From positions 248,001-312,000 of the forward strand of contig NZ_CP011856.1 of the NCBI RefSeq assembly GCF_001029265.1: a stretch of 64,000 nt of DNA, in the 5' to 3' direction. The position numbers and the translations under genes were made by a program. How positions within the stretch are numbered: the first letter of the stretch is position 1; every line of letters begins with the position of its first letter. This DNA is from Spiroplasma eriocheiris. GTDB taxonomy: Bacteria > Bacillota_I > Bacilli_A > Mycoplasmatales > Mycoplasmataceae. Of this stretch, positions 32,111 through 44,503 are shown piece by piece. Below the pieces are notes generated by a model. That model made no database searches. It worked only from the letters and a program-made list of their open reading frames with translations, and was not told the DNA's origin.

Positions 32111-34111
32111 ATGGCAGGGACCTTAGTTATTCTGGAATCACCTACGAAAACAAAAGCCGTTGCAAAATATTTAGGAGAAGGTTATACTGTTTTATCTTCA
32201 GAAGGCCATATTCGAAATTTATCGACCAAAGGAGAATTTGGGCTCGGAGTTGATATTATAACTTTTGAACCAACTTATAAAATTGAACGGGGGAAAAAAG
32301 AAAAAGTTAAAGAATTAAAAACAGCAGCTAAATCAGCGGATTTAGTTATTCTGGCGACCGACCCGGATCGGGAAGGAGAAGCAATTGCTTACCACTTAAA
32401 TGAAGTTTTGGCTTGTAAAGATAAATCACGCCGAGTGCGGTTTAATGAAATTACAAAAGATGCTGTTTTAGAAGCTTTTCAATACCAAACGGATATTGAT
32501 ATGAACTTAGTTAAATCCCAAGAAGCACGACGTATTTTAGATCGTTTTATTGGGTTTCGGTTAAGTAAACTATTACAGAAAAAGATTAAATCAAAATCAG
32601 CTGGGCGGGTACAATCAGTAGCCTTAAAATTAATTGTGGAACGCGAAAAAGAATATCAAAATTTTGTTCCCCAAGAATACTGAACTGTTGAGGGGCTATA
32701 TAAAAAAGCCGTTGTTAAATTAGTTAAATATCAAAATGAAAAAATTGAGCTTAACAATGAAGCAGAAGTTTTAAAAATAAAAGCTGCTCTCCAAAAAGAC
32801 TACGAAGTTGTGGATATTAAGGAAAGTGAACGCCAACGAAAATCTCCTAATCCCCACACGACCTCAACAATGCTTCAAGAAGCAAGTAGTAAGCTGGGAT
32901 TCCCATCAAACAAAACTTCAATGATTGCCCAACAATTATATGAAGGAATTAAGGTTAAAGATGATTTGGCTGGATTTATTACATATCCGCGGACAGATTC
33001 AATTCGGTTAAGTGAAAAATTTGTACAAGATGCTTTTGACTATATTACTATTAACTATGGGAAAGAATATCTAGGGGAGGTTAAACAACCATCACGGAAA
33101 AAGAAAAATGTCCAAGATGCCCATGAAGCAATTCGCCCCACAGATTTAACGATGACACCAGACCTAGCAAAAGAGTACCTTTCACGTGATCAATGACGGT
33201 TATATAAAATAATTTATCAACGCGCATTGGCTAGTTTAATGGCAAGTGCAAAATTATTAGGAACAACAATTAGCTTATTAAATAATGATTATGAATTTAG
33301 AATTACTGGTAGTGTTGTGATCTTTGAGGGATTTTTAAAGGCAGTGTCCTTAGATGATGATGAAGATCTTGCTAAATTACCAAAATTAAAAATTGGCCAG
33401 TTCATTAATTTAAATGAATTATATGGGATTCGTCATTTTACCAAACCACCAAGCCGTTATTCAGAAGCCCGGTTAATTAAAACTTTAGAAGAAATCGGGG
33501 TTGGGCGTCCTTCAACATATGCTCCTATTATGAAAACGTTACGTGATCGTGGTTATATTATGATTGAAAATAAAGCAATTAAAGCCACTGAACAGGGGAT
33601 CTTAACAAGTGATAAATTACAAGAATATTTTAATGATATTATTAATGAATCATATACTTCTTCAATTGAAGAAACTTTAGATGTTATTTCAAAAGGGGAA
33701 AGTGAACCCAAACCGTTATTAAAAGAATTTTGAGAACGGTTTGAACCACGGATTGAAAATGCTATGAATTTAATGGAAGAAATTCCAGTCGAAAAAGCAG
33801 GGATTATTTGTCCAGAATGTGGAAATGACTTAGTTTATCGTTATGGAAAATATGGGAAATTCATTGCTTGTTCTGGGTTTCCAAAATGCCGCTATATTCA
33901 CCAGACGGGGCCAAAGTTTGGAACTTGTCCAAAGTGCGGCATTGGCGAAATTATTTTAAAATTTAACAAACGTAATCAACGTTTTAAGGCATGTACTAAT
34001 TATCCGGACTGTGATTACACGGATTCTTATAAAGAAGAGAAACCAGATGACAATGGTGGGGACAATGTTGAAGAAAAAAATGAGTTATATCGCATTAATT
34101 TTCTAAATTAG
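32111..34111 (+). CDS. topA: DNA topoisomerase I
   Basis: The 666-residue type IA enzyme relaxes negative supercoils. The N-terminal Toprim domain has VILESPTKTKAVAKYLG and ATDPDREGEAIAYHL. The catalytic Tyr is Tyr292 in FITYPRTDS. QSVALKLIVERE follows the Toprim part. Two four-Cys zinc ribbons are near the C-terminus (CPECG...CSGFPKC and CPKCG...CTNYPDC). The length is typical for mollicutes. Start ATG 32111 follows AAGGAGTG. The gene stands alone, with TATAAT at 32063-32068 upstream. Confidence 0.96.
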
Positions 34112-34253
34112 ATAATTTTAGCAAAATTTAGAAAATAATTTTACAATTTTGATATTTCTGACTGGGAATTTATATAAAAAATTGTAATAATTAAAAAATA
34201 ATTTTCCTAAATATAAATGTATAATGAGACAATAGAAAGGGGAATATAACACT

Positions 34254-34577
34254 ATGTATAGTAAAGGACAAGTAGTTACAGTTAAAATTACTAATATTAC
34301 ACCTTTTGGAGCATTTTGTGAATTAAAAGATGCTACTGGCTTAATTCATATCTCAGAATTTTCAGACTTCTTTGTCAAAGACATTAAACAATTTGTTAAT
34401 GTTGGTGACGAAGTTGAAGTTGAGGTATTAGATTTTGATGCTGATAAAAAACAAGTAAAATTAAGTTATAAAAACTGTCGACCAGAATTACTAAAGAAGA
34501 CAAATAGCCAGATTCAAGAAACTGGCGCTGGTTTTCAACCATTAAAAGAAAAAATTAATTCATTAACTAGCAAATAA
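34254..34577 (+). CDS. S1 RNA-binding domain protein (GSP13/CvfD-like)
   Basis: The 107-residue product has one S1 domain over residues 1-75 (GQVVTVKITNITPFGAFCEL, GLIHISE, GDEVEVEVLDFD, KLSYK), followed by a short tail. Small single-S1 proteins such as Bacillus YugI/GSP13 bind the ribosome or mRNA. Start ATG 34254 follows AGAAAGGGG and TATAAT at 34220-34225. The gap before it (34112-34253) is AT-rich with a loose inverted repeat but nothing firm. pgi follows. Confidence 0.82.
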   Translation: MYSKGQVVTVKITNITPFGAFCELKDATGLIHISEFSDFFVKDIKQFVNVGDEVEVEVLDFDADKKQVKLSYKNCRPELLKKTNSQIQETGAGFQPLKEKINSLTSK

Positions 34578-34652
34578 TAATTAATAATTAATACCTAATT
34601 AGTGAGTTTTCATTGAAAGTTTAAAATTAGGAAGTGAGCGTATCAAATAACA

Positions 34653-35945
34653 ATGATTAAAACAGATTTAACAAATGCAATATCAGAATTAGATTTTAAT
34701 AAATATAACCAACAAATAGCTGCGATTCATCAAATGATCCATAATAAGACAGGTATGGGTCATGAGTTTTTAGGATGAGTTGAATGACCACTTAATTACG
34801 ATAAAGCAGAGTTAGCAAAAATGAAAGCAGTAGCAAGTGAACTTACGAAAGAAATTGATGTTTTGTTAGTTATCGGCATCGGGGGAAGTTATCTTGGTTC
34901 ACGAGCTGCAATTGAAATGATTAATGGACTGTATTATCAACCACAAGTTGAGATTATATATCTTGGCAATACAATGTCATCGACATATACTCAACAAGTT
35001 TTAGATTATGTAAAAAATAAGGAATTTGGAATTTGTGTTATTTCCAAATCTGGAACAACAACAGAACCAGCAATTGCCTTTCGCTTATGTAAAGATTTAT
35101 TAGAACAAAAGAAGGGTAAAGCAGTTGCCAAAACCAGAATCGTTGCTGTGACAGATAAAGCAAAGGGTGCCTTAAAGGAACTTGCCAACCAAGAAGGCTA
35201 TCAAACATTTATTATTCCCGATGACATCGGGGGACGATATTCGGTGCTAACACCAGTTGGAATCTTTCCAATGTTAGTCGCTGGAGTGAATGTTGATGAA
35301 GTTTTTGCGGGAGCAAAGTTAGCTTACGAAGATACTTTGAGCGCCGATTTAACTAACCAGGCATATCGCTATGCATTAGCACGGTATTTATTAAATACTC
35401 GTGACCACTACCAAAGCGAAATGTTAGTTAGTTATGAATTACAATTCCAAATGCTGAATGAATGGTGAAAACAACTGTTTGGAGAATCAGAAGGTAAAGA
35501 TGGAAAGGGGTTATTACCAACTTCATGTATCTTTTCTACTGATTTACATTCCTTAGGACAATTCATTCAGGAAGGTACTAAAAATATTATTTTTGAAACA
35601 GTGATCAAAATTAATAAACCAAATGGTGATTTAGTACTAACAGCTGACCAAGAAAATTTAGATGGTTTAAATTACTTAGCTGGTAAAACATTACATAGTG
35701 TAAATACCATTGCCATGGCCGGGGTTGTTGATGCCCACCATCAGAGTGGTAATGTCCCAAATATCATTTTAGAATTTGCGACAATGGATGCGAAAATGTT
35801 TGGTTACTTATCATATTGATTTATGAAAGCGTGTGCAATGTCAGCGTATTTATTAAAAATTAATCCGTTTAATCAACCAGGAGTTGAAATATATAAAACT
35901 AATATGTTTAAATTACTGGGCAAACCAGGGAAAGAACATAATTAA
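34653..35945 (+). CDS. pgi: Glucose-6-phosphate isomerase
   Basis: The 430-residue enzyme interconverts glucose-6-phosphate and fructose-6-phosphate in glycolysis. Typical stretches are [52 protein letters not shown] and the late QPGVEIYK. Start ATG 34653 is preceded by TAGGAAGTGAG at long spacing. It is convergent with coaD, sharing a bidirectional terminator. Confidence 0.95.
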
Positions 35946-35973
35946 AAAAGTAGTTTTGAAAACTACTTTTTTA
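35944..35973. terminator. Bidirectional terminator between pgi and coaD
   Basis: A near-perfect stem (AAAAAAGTAGTTTT with AAACTACTTTTTT, four-base loop) is flanked by A and T runs. It contains the stop codons of both convergent genes. Confidence 0.85.
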
Positions 35974-36385
35974 ATTGGTTAATTTGTTTTAATAAGGTTG
36001 AAGAAATTTCAGTTAATCCATAATCCGCAATAAAAAAAATTGTTTCGAGATTATTATTTAACTTTTTATTTGCAAATGCTAATTCCATTTCGTATTTCAA
36101 ATCATTATTATTTCGTAACCCCCGAATAATATAATTTGCTCCTAATTCTTTGGCAAACTCACTTGTTAGACGGTTATCATTTGTTAAAACTTCAATCATT
36201 GGATTAATATCAGCACAAATAGCTTTAACAATTTTAGTTCGTTCAAAAATATCACCTTGTTCTTTTTTATCTAAATTAATTGAAACAATAACATATAACT
36301 TTTCAAATAACAAACTTGCCTTTTTAATAATATTAATATGTCCTTCATGAATTGGATCAAAACTACCTGGGAAGATTGCTTTCAT
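35963..36385 (-). CDS. coaD: Phosphopantetheine adenylyltransferase
   Basis: The 140-residue nucleotidyltransferase forms dephospho-CoA from 4'-phosphopantetheine and ATP. It has the T/HxGH-type nucleotide motif GSFDPIHEGHINII (residues 7-20), NYIIRGLRNNNDLKYEMELA, and the ISST motif near residue 130. Usual length is about 160, so the C-terminal helix is a little short. The start is preceded by a GGGGTG-type site on the minus strand. Confidence 0.93.
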   Translation of the reverse strand: MKAIFPGSFDPIHEGHINIIKKASLLFEKLYVIVSINLDKKEQGDIFERTKIVKAICADINPMIEVLTNDNRLTSEFAKELGANYIIRGLRNNNDLKYEMELAFANKKLNNNLETIFFIADYGLTEISSTLLKQINQLKK

Positions 36386-36531
36386 CGTAACACCCCTGTT
36401 CTATGTTTTATTTTATCGCATTTTTTAAAAATATAAAATTAAGTTAAATATATTTTCAAAATTTTATTTGTTATTGTATAATGTTTAAGATTATAGTTAT
36501 ATGGTTTCTTATCACAATTAATAGTAGACAA

Positions 36532-36560
36532 TTTTTTAATTTAGAATGTTAATTAAAAAA
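36532..36560 (+). promoter_or_regulatory. AT-only hairpin in the leader of the RNase J-like gene
   Basis: TTTTTTAATT (36532-36541) is exactly complementary to AATTAAAAAA (36551-36560) with a nine-base loop, ending just before the ribosome site. A TATAAT at 36477-36482 suggests a leader of about 95 bases. A regulatory role is possible but not shown. Confidence 0.3.
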
Positions 36561-36581
36561 CTTCAGAAAGGAAGACGATTT

Positions 36582-38249
36582 ATGTCAAAAATTAGTTTTT
36601 TTGCCCTTGGGGGGCTAGATGAGCGCGGGAAGAATTTATACTGCGTGGAAGTTGATCAAGATATTTTTGTTTTTGATGCGGGGACAAAAAACCCGGAACG
36701 GGGAATTTTAGGAATTGATGTTGTGATTTCTAATTTTGATTATTTAAAAGAAAATCGCAATCGTATTAAAGGGATTTTTATTACTAAACCTTCCGATGAA
36801 TGTTCAGAAGCAGTGACATATATTTTAAAAGAAGTTGCAATTCCAGTTTATGGAAGTAAACTGACTGCTCATATTTTAAATTTTCACCTACAACGTTTTA
36901 AAGTACGGGGAAAAGAAGAACTATTTAAAGTTGTTAACCCCCGCGATGTTATTGAATTCGGACCTTGCAAAGTAGAAGTTATTGCAACGACAACAAACAT
37001 GCCAAATAGTTATGGTTATGCTTTGCATACTCCCAATGGGGTAATTATTTATACCGGGGATTATATGTTTGATGCAAAAGCTGACCCTGATTTTGCGATG
37101 GATATGCAACATTTAACTGACATTGCTACCCATAATAAAGTATTATTATTTTTATCAGAAGCTTCATCAGCCTCACGAATGGATTATACGGCGCCAAACC
37201 ATAAAATTAAAAGTTATATTGAAAGAGCAGTTAAAGAAGCACAGGGTCGCTTAATTTTAGCTTGTTTTGATCAGGACTTACATAAAATAAATGAATTATT
37301 TGATTTAGTGCGGGAAAACAATATTAATGTTGGAATTTATGGTCAAACTTTATTAGAGGCTTTAAAAGTAATTAATGCCAATAACCAAATGAACTTAGAA
37401 GGAATTAATCTTAAAACTTTACATGATGTTGTTGATGATGAAAAATCATTAATCATAGTAACAGGAAGTGGTGAACGTTTATATAGTCGGTTAATTAAAA
37501 TCGCTAGTGGGAATGATGACATTTTGGATATCAAAGAAACCGATACCATTATTTTAGCAACCCCACCCAACCCGGGGAGTGAACTAAACCATGCGAATGT
37601 GTTAGATGAGCTAGCCCGTACGGTGGCGAAAACAATTGCCTTATCAGATCGTAAAATTTGAACAATGACCGCTAGTTACGAAGATATTAAATTAATGACT
37701 TCGATTTTAAAACCACAATATTTTATTCCGGTTAAAGGGTTATATAAAGACTTTGTCAAAGCAAAACAAGCTGCTAACGAAGCCGGGGTGCCAGTTGAAA
37801 ACATTTTCTTATGTGATAATGGCGAAAGTGTCAACTTTACAAACGGTGAATTTGATAAAGTAATTGGCAAAGTTAAAACTTCTGACTTATATGTTGATGG
37901 AATTGGTGTTGGTGACATTGGCGCTGTGGTATTAAATGAACGAAAACAATTGGCAACCGATGGGGTTGTTATTATTGGAGTTTCAATTGATGCAAAAACA
38001 AAAGCCATTACTTCCCTAATTGATACCCAAATGCGGGGGGTAATTTATATTCAAGAAAATAATGATATTTTTAAAAAAATGCAAAAAGTAATTACCGATA
38101 TTATTGAAAAACACCATAAAAAAGCGATTGCTGGAGAAATGTATGATGTGAATGAAGTTAAAAATGAAATTCGTAGTACCGTGTTATCATTTGTTAAATT
38201 GGAAACTGGGAAAACCCCAATTATTTTAGCAATTGTAAATGAAATCTAA
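36582..38249 (+). CDS. RNase J-like protein lacking the metal-binding residues
   Basis: The 555-residue protein has the length and order of RNase J: metallo-beta-lactamase domain, beta-CASP domain and C-terminal region (KPQYFIPVKGLYKDF, TPIILAIVNEI). The zinc ligands are lost: the HxHxDH motif is KPSDEC in GIFITKPSDECSEA (near residue 70), the later His before IPDSVG is Thr, and the HxSGHx motif reads TMTASYED. The PVHGE motif reads PVKGL. Only GDYMFD keeps its Asp. It should therefore not cleave RNA by the known mechanism; a structural partner of an active RNase J is a possible role. Start ATG 36582 follows AAAGGAAG. Confidence 0.85.
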
Positions 38250-38362
38250 AATTTAGGATATCTTTTTAGTTTATGATATATTTATAGTATAAATATTAAT
38301 ATAATAATTTTTTGGTATGGTCATATCTATTATTAATTAATATTTCAAGGGGGCAATTTAAT

Positions 38363-41296
38363 ATGAGACGAAATTCTTATGATGATCATCCATTAAATGA
38401 TCAAAATGAGACGACTGCCATCATTAAAATTGAGAAAAAACAACGCCGAAATGATTCAATCGGGTGAATTATTGGATCATTATTGCTAATTTTCTTTACC
38501 ATTATTGCGGTTGGTCGAATTACTTTAATTGGACAGTTTATTGATGATGTTATTTTTACTTTTCCCTTTGGATGGTTTAAATACATTGTTTATTTGTTGT
38601 GCTTAATATTAGGAATTACTATTTTTATTGGGGTTAAAATAAAGTTAAAAAAACGGGTTCGTTATATGATCCTTGTTTTTGCAATTTTAGTCTGTTGAAT
38701 GGTAAGCAATGTGTTATTAATTGTGCAATTTGCGCATCATGAAATTAAATATTTTGACCAAGATAATTTTGTTAATATTATGAGTAACTATATTAACCAC
38801 TGACAAAAAGCATCCATTTTTAATTCTCATCCTCGTAACCCCGTTACTTTTGTGGGCTTTAATGGTGATTGAATTACATTATATGCCGGTGGCGGAATTA
38901 TTGGAAACTTTATTGCCGCAATTTTTTCTTATTTAACAATTTTTGGTTCATTAGCATTAGCATTATGTTTTACAATGCTATGGTTTAGCTGTATTTTTAC
39001 TGGTTCGCCAATCGGGATGTTCCGTTCAAAAAATCGACAAAATAGCCATGGGATTCGGGTAGTTAAATTAACGTCTAATAAAAATCGCAAAGCCAATAAA
39101 AAAGTCTTGCAAACTAGTATTTATCAATCAATTAATATTCCTGACGATGAAATCTTTTCACCCCGTCAAGTTATGCACACAACCGAATCTTCGGATATTA
39201 CAATTCAAATGCCTTCCTTTACTGCTGCTCATGATCAACGGTTGATTGAAGATTTAATTGCCGATGATTATCATCAAACTCGAAATAATAAAGATAAAAA
39301 GCAAAATTATGTTAATTTTAATGAGCCATCAAATCGCTCCCAACCACCGCGTAAACCTGTTTATATTCCTAGCGAGCATGAATATATTCGTCCCCGCCAT
39401 CGTCGAGAAGAAAACAACAAATTAAATGACGCCCCATTTTATTCATCAGCATATGGTAATAATGTTGATTTGTCAAAAGCACGGGAAAAATTAAATTCTG
39501 AATCAGCAATTACTCCGTTCGGAAAATTATCTAATAACTCAACAATGAAGACAAGTGAACTTCGGCAAACTTCAATTTATGATGAAAATGATCAAACCCA
39601 AGAATTTAATATTCCGCCTGTTAATACTCCAGTCAAGAATGAACCTGGATTTTATGATGATTTACCAGAGTTAACTCCGGAACCACAGCAACCCCCAAAA
39701 AGTTATGTTTCACAAACTGATCAAATTTTAGAAGCGCATAATAAAGCAATTAATCGTCAGTTAAATCGCCATAATCCTAATTATTCTGAATCCCCACAAC
39801 CAATTTCACAACCACGAAATGTTGAAATTAATAAAAATGCGGCAGTTAATCCTAAAAAATTAACAATTAATGAAAGTTATGAATTACCAAAATTAAGTTT
39901 ATTAAATGAAAAAGTAGTTAACCATCAAAATAATGAAATTAATAAACAAGCGGCCCAAAATAAAGCGTTAAAAATTAATGAAGTTTTTCAGCAGTTTAAT
40001 GTTGCAGCGAGTGTCCAAGGAATTAACATTGGTCCAACGATTACTAAGTTTGAAATCCATATGCAGCCAGGGGTAAAAGTTAATAAAATTACTAGTTTAG
40101 AAAATGATTTAAAATATGCTTTAGCAACCCAAAATGTGCGGATTGAAGCTCCAATTCAAGGAAAATCTGCGGTCGGAATTGAAATTGCTAACCAAATTAG
40201 TAATAAGGTAACCTTACGGGAAATTATGGAAAAAACTCCATTAGAAAAACAGAATAATAAATTATTAGTTGCGATAGGCCGTAGTGTAAATGGTGAAATT
40301 ATTTTTATTGAATTAGATAAGATGCCCCATTTATTAGTTGCCGGGTCAACGGGAAGCGGGAAGTCAGTATCAATTAACACAATTTTATCTTCTTTACTAT
40401 TGCGAACAAAACCTCATGAAGTTAAGCTATTATTAATTGACCCAAAACAGGTTGAATTAGCAGTTTACAATAATTTACCACATTTACTAGCTCCAGTAAT
40501 CTCGGATACAAAATTAGCAAATGGGGCGTTAAAAAAAGTTATTGGGGAAATGGAACGTAGGTATAGTATTTTATCGGAAAAAGGTGTTCGTAATATTGAA
40601 ACTTATAATGCGAAAGTTAAAACAGAAGATAAGTTACCATACATTGTTGTTGTTATTGACGAACTTGCTGATTTAATGATGACAGCGGGAAAAGACATTG
40701 AAGATTCTATTATGCGGATTACCCAGTTAGCTCGTGCAGCAGGAATTCATATGATTATTGCCACTCAGCGTCCATCAACTGATGTTATTACCGGAGTTAT
40801 TAAAACTAATATTCCATCCCGAATTGCGTTTGCGGTAGCTTCCTCAATTGATTCCCGAACTATTTTAGATCAAACCGGAGCCGAAAAACTAATTGGGTAT
40901 GGAGATATGTTGTATGCTCCTGCAGGGCAAAATATTCCGACTCGTGCCCAAGGAGCTTATATTTCCGATGAAGAAATTGAACGGTTAGTTCAGTATTGTC
41001 GTAGTCAACAAGAACCAGAATATGAAGAGGAATTTTTAAATATTGACCAACCAGGGGGCAAAGAACCAGGTGATCAAAATGATTTAGACCCCTTATATCA
41101 TGAAATTAAACGGTTTGTGATTCTGAACCAAAAAGCGTCAACTTCACTAATTCAACGAAAATTCTCGATTGGATATAACCGGGCAAGTCGGCTAATTGAT
41201 TTATTAGAAGATAATGGCGTTATTGGACCTCAAAATGGTGCAAAGCCCCGAGAAGTTTATATCCAAAATCTTGATTTAGAAGATAATGAATGATAG
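38363..41296 (+). CDS. ftsK: DNA translocase FtsK/SpoIIIE
   Basis: The 977-residue protein pumps chromosomal DNA across the division septum. The N-terminus has about four transmembrane segments (residues 32-225). A Pro/Gln/Asn-rich linker follows to about residue 520. The motor has Walker [14 protein letters not shown] and Walker B VVVIDELADLM, with ATQRPSTDVITG and DSRTILDQTGAEKL. The C-terminal gamma-type winged helix (RKFSIGYNRASRLIDLLED) recognises KOPS-like DNA. The start ATG 38363 follows AAGGGGGC. The coding region ends ...NEW with TGA read as Trp just before TAG. A terminator follows. Confidence 0.93.
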
Positions 41297-41299
41297 AGA

Positions 41300-41328
41300 A
41301 AATCCTTAATTAAATTAAGGATTTTTTT
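41300..41328 (+). terminator. Terminator of ftsK
   Basis: AAATCCTTAAT pairs with ATTAAGGATTT (11 bp) followed by T7. Confidence 0.85.
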
Positions 41329-41438
41329 GTTGATAATTATTTTTGTGGTTACTAGTTTTAATTTAAAAAATATTTAACCTTTTTTTAAAAATATGTTACA
41401 ATTATGTGACCTAACTATGAAACAAAGGAGGTATTTTG

Positions 41439-43426
41439 ATGCGCAAGGAAGTTACAACCAATAGTCTAGTAACTATTGATAATGCTTTAGTTTGTAAATA
41501 TTGTCAAAATAATATTGAAAATATTAAAGTTTTTCTTCGAACAAGAATATTTCCCAATTTATGGAATGAAGAGCTGCTATTATTACCGCTTGCCCAGGGG
41601 GCAAAGTTTTGTCAAGAACAACCATCCACAATTAATATTGCAATCATTAATTGCCATTTTAAGCAATACTATTTAATTTATTCAGAAAGTAAAGAAAAAA
41701 ATCAACATCATAATGTTAAATTTAATCCAAAGGTGTTAGAAAAAGCTGACCAATGAAATCGTCAAGATCATAATGTACAAATGAATCTTGCCAATGCCAA
41801 GATTCCACCTGCAAAATTTTACTCAGCGTTACAAATTAAACCTAATTTAATTAAAACAGTAGTAAAAACCAAGAAAAAATTTAAGGCAACTCTTATCTTT
41901 ACAATGATATTTTTATTAGTTGTCGGGTTATCGTTAGGAGCATGGCAAGGAATAAAATTATTTACTAATTCAACTGGGTCTGGTGAAAATAGACCCGTTG
42001 TTCCAATTATTAATCCCCGTGATTTAGGTAATTTATCAAAAGACTTAACGGGGGATTATCAAAATTATTATATTAATATTAATGATACCTCGGAAAATAG
42101 TTTACGATCAGCTATTAAACAAGTTGTACACTATGACAATAGTTTATTAGATCCTAATTTAATAAGTTTAATAGACCATCCATTAGCAACTTTACAAACA
42201 AATAATGTCCTAGACCATTAAAAACAAATAATATTGCAATCGATATTACAGTTCCTACCCAAGCGAGTTTGTTGTGAAATGGGAAAGCCACTATTAATTT
42301 AACAGTCCATAATTCTGGCCAAAAAATTAAAACATTTGATAAATCAATTGTTAATGTTAATCAAGTTAATAACCATCAATATGTTTTAACTTCTGATGAT
42401 ATTATTTATGATGCTAATAATGATTGAGAACAAGTTTTAACTTTATCTTCACAAGTAATGCAAATGGATGTTTCTAACATTAATGGTACTCAAGAACTTT
42501 ATGGTTTTACAAAAGATAATAATTTATTTTTTATTGGGAAAAATAAAAAAGTAATTAGCCGTATTTTTAAACCCAACGGGATGTATTTCACAAAAACAAT
42601 TAAAAAAACTTTACTAATCCCATTTGATTTAAACAATATTTATTATAAAAGACTTTTCTTTCTTATTTTAACAACTGATGGGTTTTTATATCAATTAGTG
42701 TTTTATCCACATTACAATACTTTTCATGTTGTAAAAGAAATTGACAGTTTAACAATAATGCCTGAAGAAGTTAATGATATTTATTATAATCCTTTGTCAA
42801 ATAGTGTTGATGTTTATTACCAAACTAACTTTATTTCTTTTCCCATTAAATTAGATTTTAATATTGAACGTGATGTTAAGATAGAGCATATTCAGATTTC
42901 AAATGATTTTAAATTTGCTAAAATTTTTTATAAGAATGGATTGGAAATCAAAGTAATAAAATCTGCTAAGAGCAATCTTGTGGATGGTTTCATAATTATA
43001 GCTAATAAGATTCGACGTGAATTTATATTCCGACTGAATTATGTTGATATTTTAAATATCATCATGGATGATTCTGATAGCAATAAAATTAAATATATTT
43101 TAGCCCGTAATTATGATGAAACTTTAAAAAAAGATAACATTCAATTACTTAAAATTAATGATGATATCAGCACCGATAATTTAGGAGATCATTATGAAGT
43201 AGTATTAGAAAATTTAACTAATAATTTTTTTGAAGATGCTAACGGTCATTTGTATGTGTTTGGTAAGCAAAATAATGGGTTAACTCCATTATATTCTTCA
43301 CAAAATGATTGACAGCAACCAATAACTTATTTTAATGAAGAGTTTTTGAACTATCAAGTGCAATTTGCGAAGACAACCCTAGATAACTTTTATCTTTACA
43401 CAAAAAATAGTGTTTATAAATTTTAG
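41439..43426 (+). pseudogene. Unknown membrane protein with N-terminal Cys motif, -1 frameshift
   Basis: Frame one (41439-42221) encodes 260 residues: an N-terminal CKYCQNNIENIK with a CxxC pair, a transmembrane helix near residues 146-168, then an outer domain. It stops at TAA 42219. The frame one base back opens at 42206 and runs to TAG 43424-43426, about 405 more residues with a beta-rich composition. Adding one base at GACC (42213-42216) would restore one protein of about 662 residues. No slippery sequence is present, so this is a real lesion or a sequencing error. Start ATG 41439 follows AAAGGAGG. No family was recognised. Confidence 0.6.
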
Positions 43427-43470
43427 AATAAACTATTAAGGTAATTTTGAATATTATCTGGTAGTTTATT
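43427..43470 (+). terminator. Probable terminator before the ECF operon
   Basis: AATAAACTA and TAGTTTATT form a 9-bp stem with a long loop, followed by T-rich sequence. The rest of the gap to 43637 is AT-rich with TATAAT at 43583-43588 as a possible -10 for ecfA1. Confidence 0.45.
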
Positions 43471-43636
43471 TTATTTTAAAAAAAATATTAAAATAAATTC
43501 CTTTATTTATAATTTATATATATAATATGTTTGTAATAAATAATTTATTTAGTTAATTTTTAGATATTAGCAAATATTGCTATATAATTAATTTATAAAT
43601 TTTGGGGAGAAAATACATATTAAGGTGATCAGTAAA

Positions 43637-44503
43637 ATGGCAAGAAAGAAAAAAAATGTAGATATAACACTGGAAAAATTAAATAATATTTCATTGAAAT
43701 TAACAGATATTGAATTTCGTTATCGCGAAAATCATCCCAACGCTGTTGATGGGGTTAGTTTTGAAATTAACCATGGTGAATATGTGACTATTATTGGTCA
43801 TAATGGTAGTGGGAAGTCAACAATTAGTAAGATCATTATTGGTGTTTTACGTCCTCAAAATGGTAGTGTTGAAATTTTTGGAAATGTGATGACTAATTCA
43901 AAAATGAATGGGATTCGAAAATTTTTAGGAATTGTTTTTCAAAATCCAGATAATCAGTTTATTGGTTCAACCGTTCGTGATGATATTGCTTTTGGTTTAG
44001 AAAATCGCCGTATTCCCCAACCGGAAATGCAACCAATTATTGAAAGAGTGGCAAAACAAGTTGGAATGCTAGATTTTCTAAACCATGAACCCTTAATGCT
44101 ATCTGGGGGACAGAAACAGCGTGTGGCGATTGCGTCAGCATTAGCTTTACAACCAGAAATATTAATTTTTGATGAAGCAACTAGTATGTTGGATCCCAAA
44201 GGAAAAAAAGAAGTTAAACAAATTATGGTTGATTTAAAAAACACTCGTGAAAAAACGATTATTTCAATTACCCACGATATGGATGAAATTTTAAATGCGG
44301 ATAAGGTGATTGTGATGAATAAGGGGAAAATGGTTAAGTGTGGGAAACCAGAAGAAATTTTATATGATGAAGATTTCTTACGTTCAATTCATTTAGATGT
44401 GCCGTTTGTTTCCAAAATGATTGATTTTTTAAAGGCAGCTGGATTAAGTGTTAAGAACACCTTAAGTTTAGAGGAGTTGGTGGATGAAATATGTCAAAAA
44501 TAA
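43637..44503 (+). CDS. ecfA1: Energy-coupling factor transporter ATPase EcfA1
   Basis: The 288-residue ATPase is one of two subunits that power ECF vitamin and cofactor uptake. Walker [10 protein letters not shown] is near residue 54, the Q-loop is VFQNPDNQF, the signature LSGGQKQR, Walker [13 protein letters not shown] and the switch ITHDMDE. Start ATG 43637 is chosen over GTG 43625 because AAGGTGA then serves as ribosome site. It overlaps ecfA2 by 13 bases. The three core ECF genes are together; no substrate-binding S component is next to them, so this is probably a shared (group II) module. Confidence 0.93.
   Translation: MARKKKNVDITLEKLNNISLKLTDIEFRYRENHPNAVDGVSFEINHGEYVTIIGHNGSGKSTISKIIIGVLRPQNGSVEIFGNVMTNSKMNGIRKFLGIVFQNPDNQFIGSTVRDDIAFGLENRRIPQPEMQPIIERVAKQVGMLDFLNHEPLMLSGGQKQRVAIASALALQPEILIFDEATSMLDPKGKKEVKQIMVDLKNTREKTIISITHDMDEILNADKVIVMNKGKMVKCGKPEEILYDEDFLRSIHLDVPFVSKMIDFLKAAGLSVKNTLSLEELVDEICQK

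Noticed and set aside
34578-34652. Attenuator hairpin before pgi
   Set aside because: CCTAATT and AATTAGG could pair, but the loop is long and no T run follows.
36546-36581. Upstream start for the RNase J-like gene
   Set aside because: ATG 36582 has a good ribosome site and gives the family's N-terminus; the upstream part includes the ribosome site itself.
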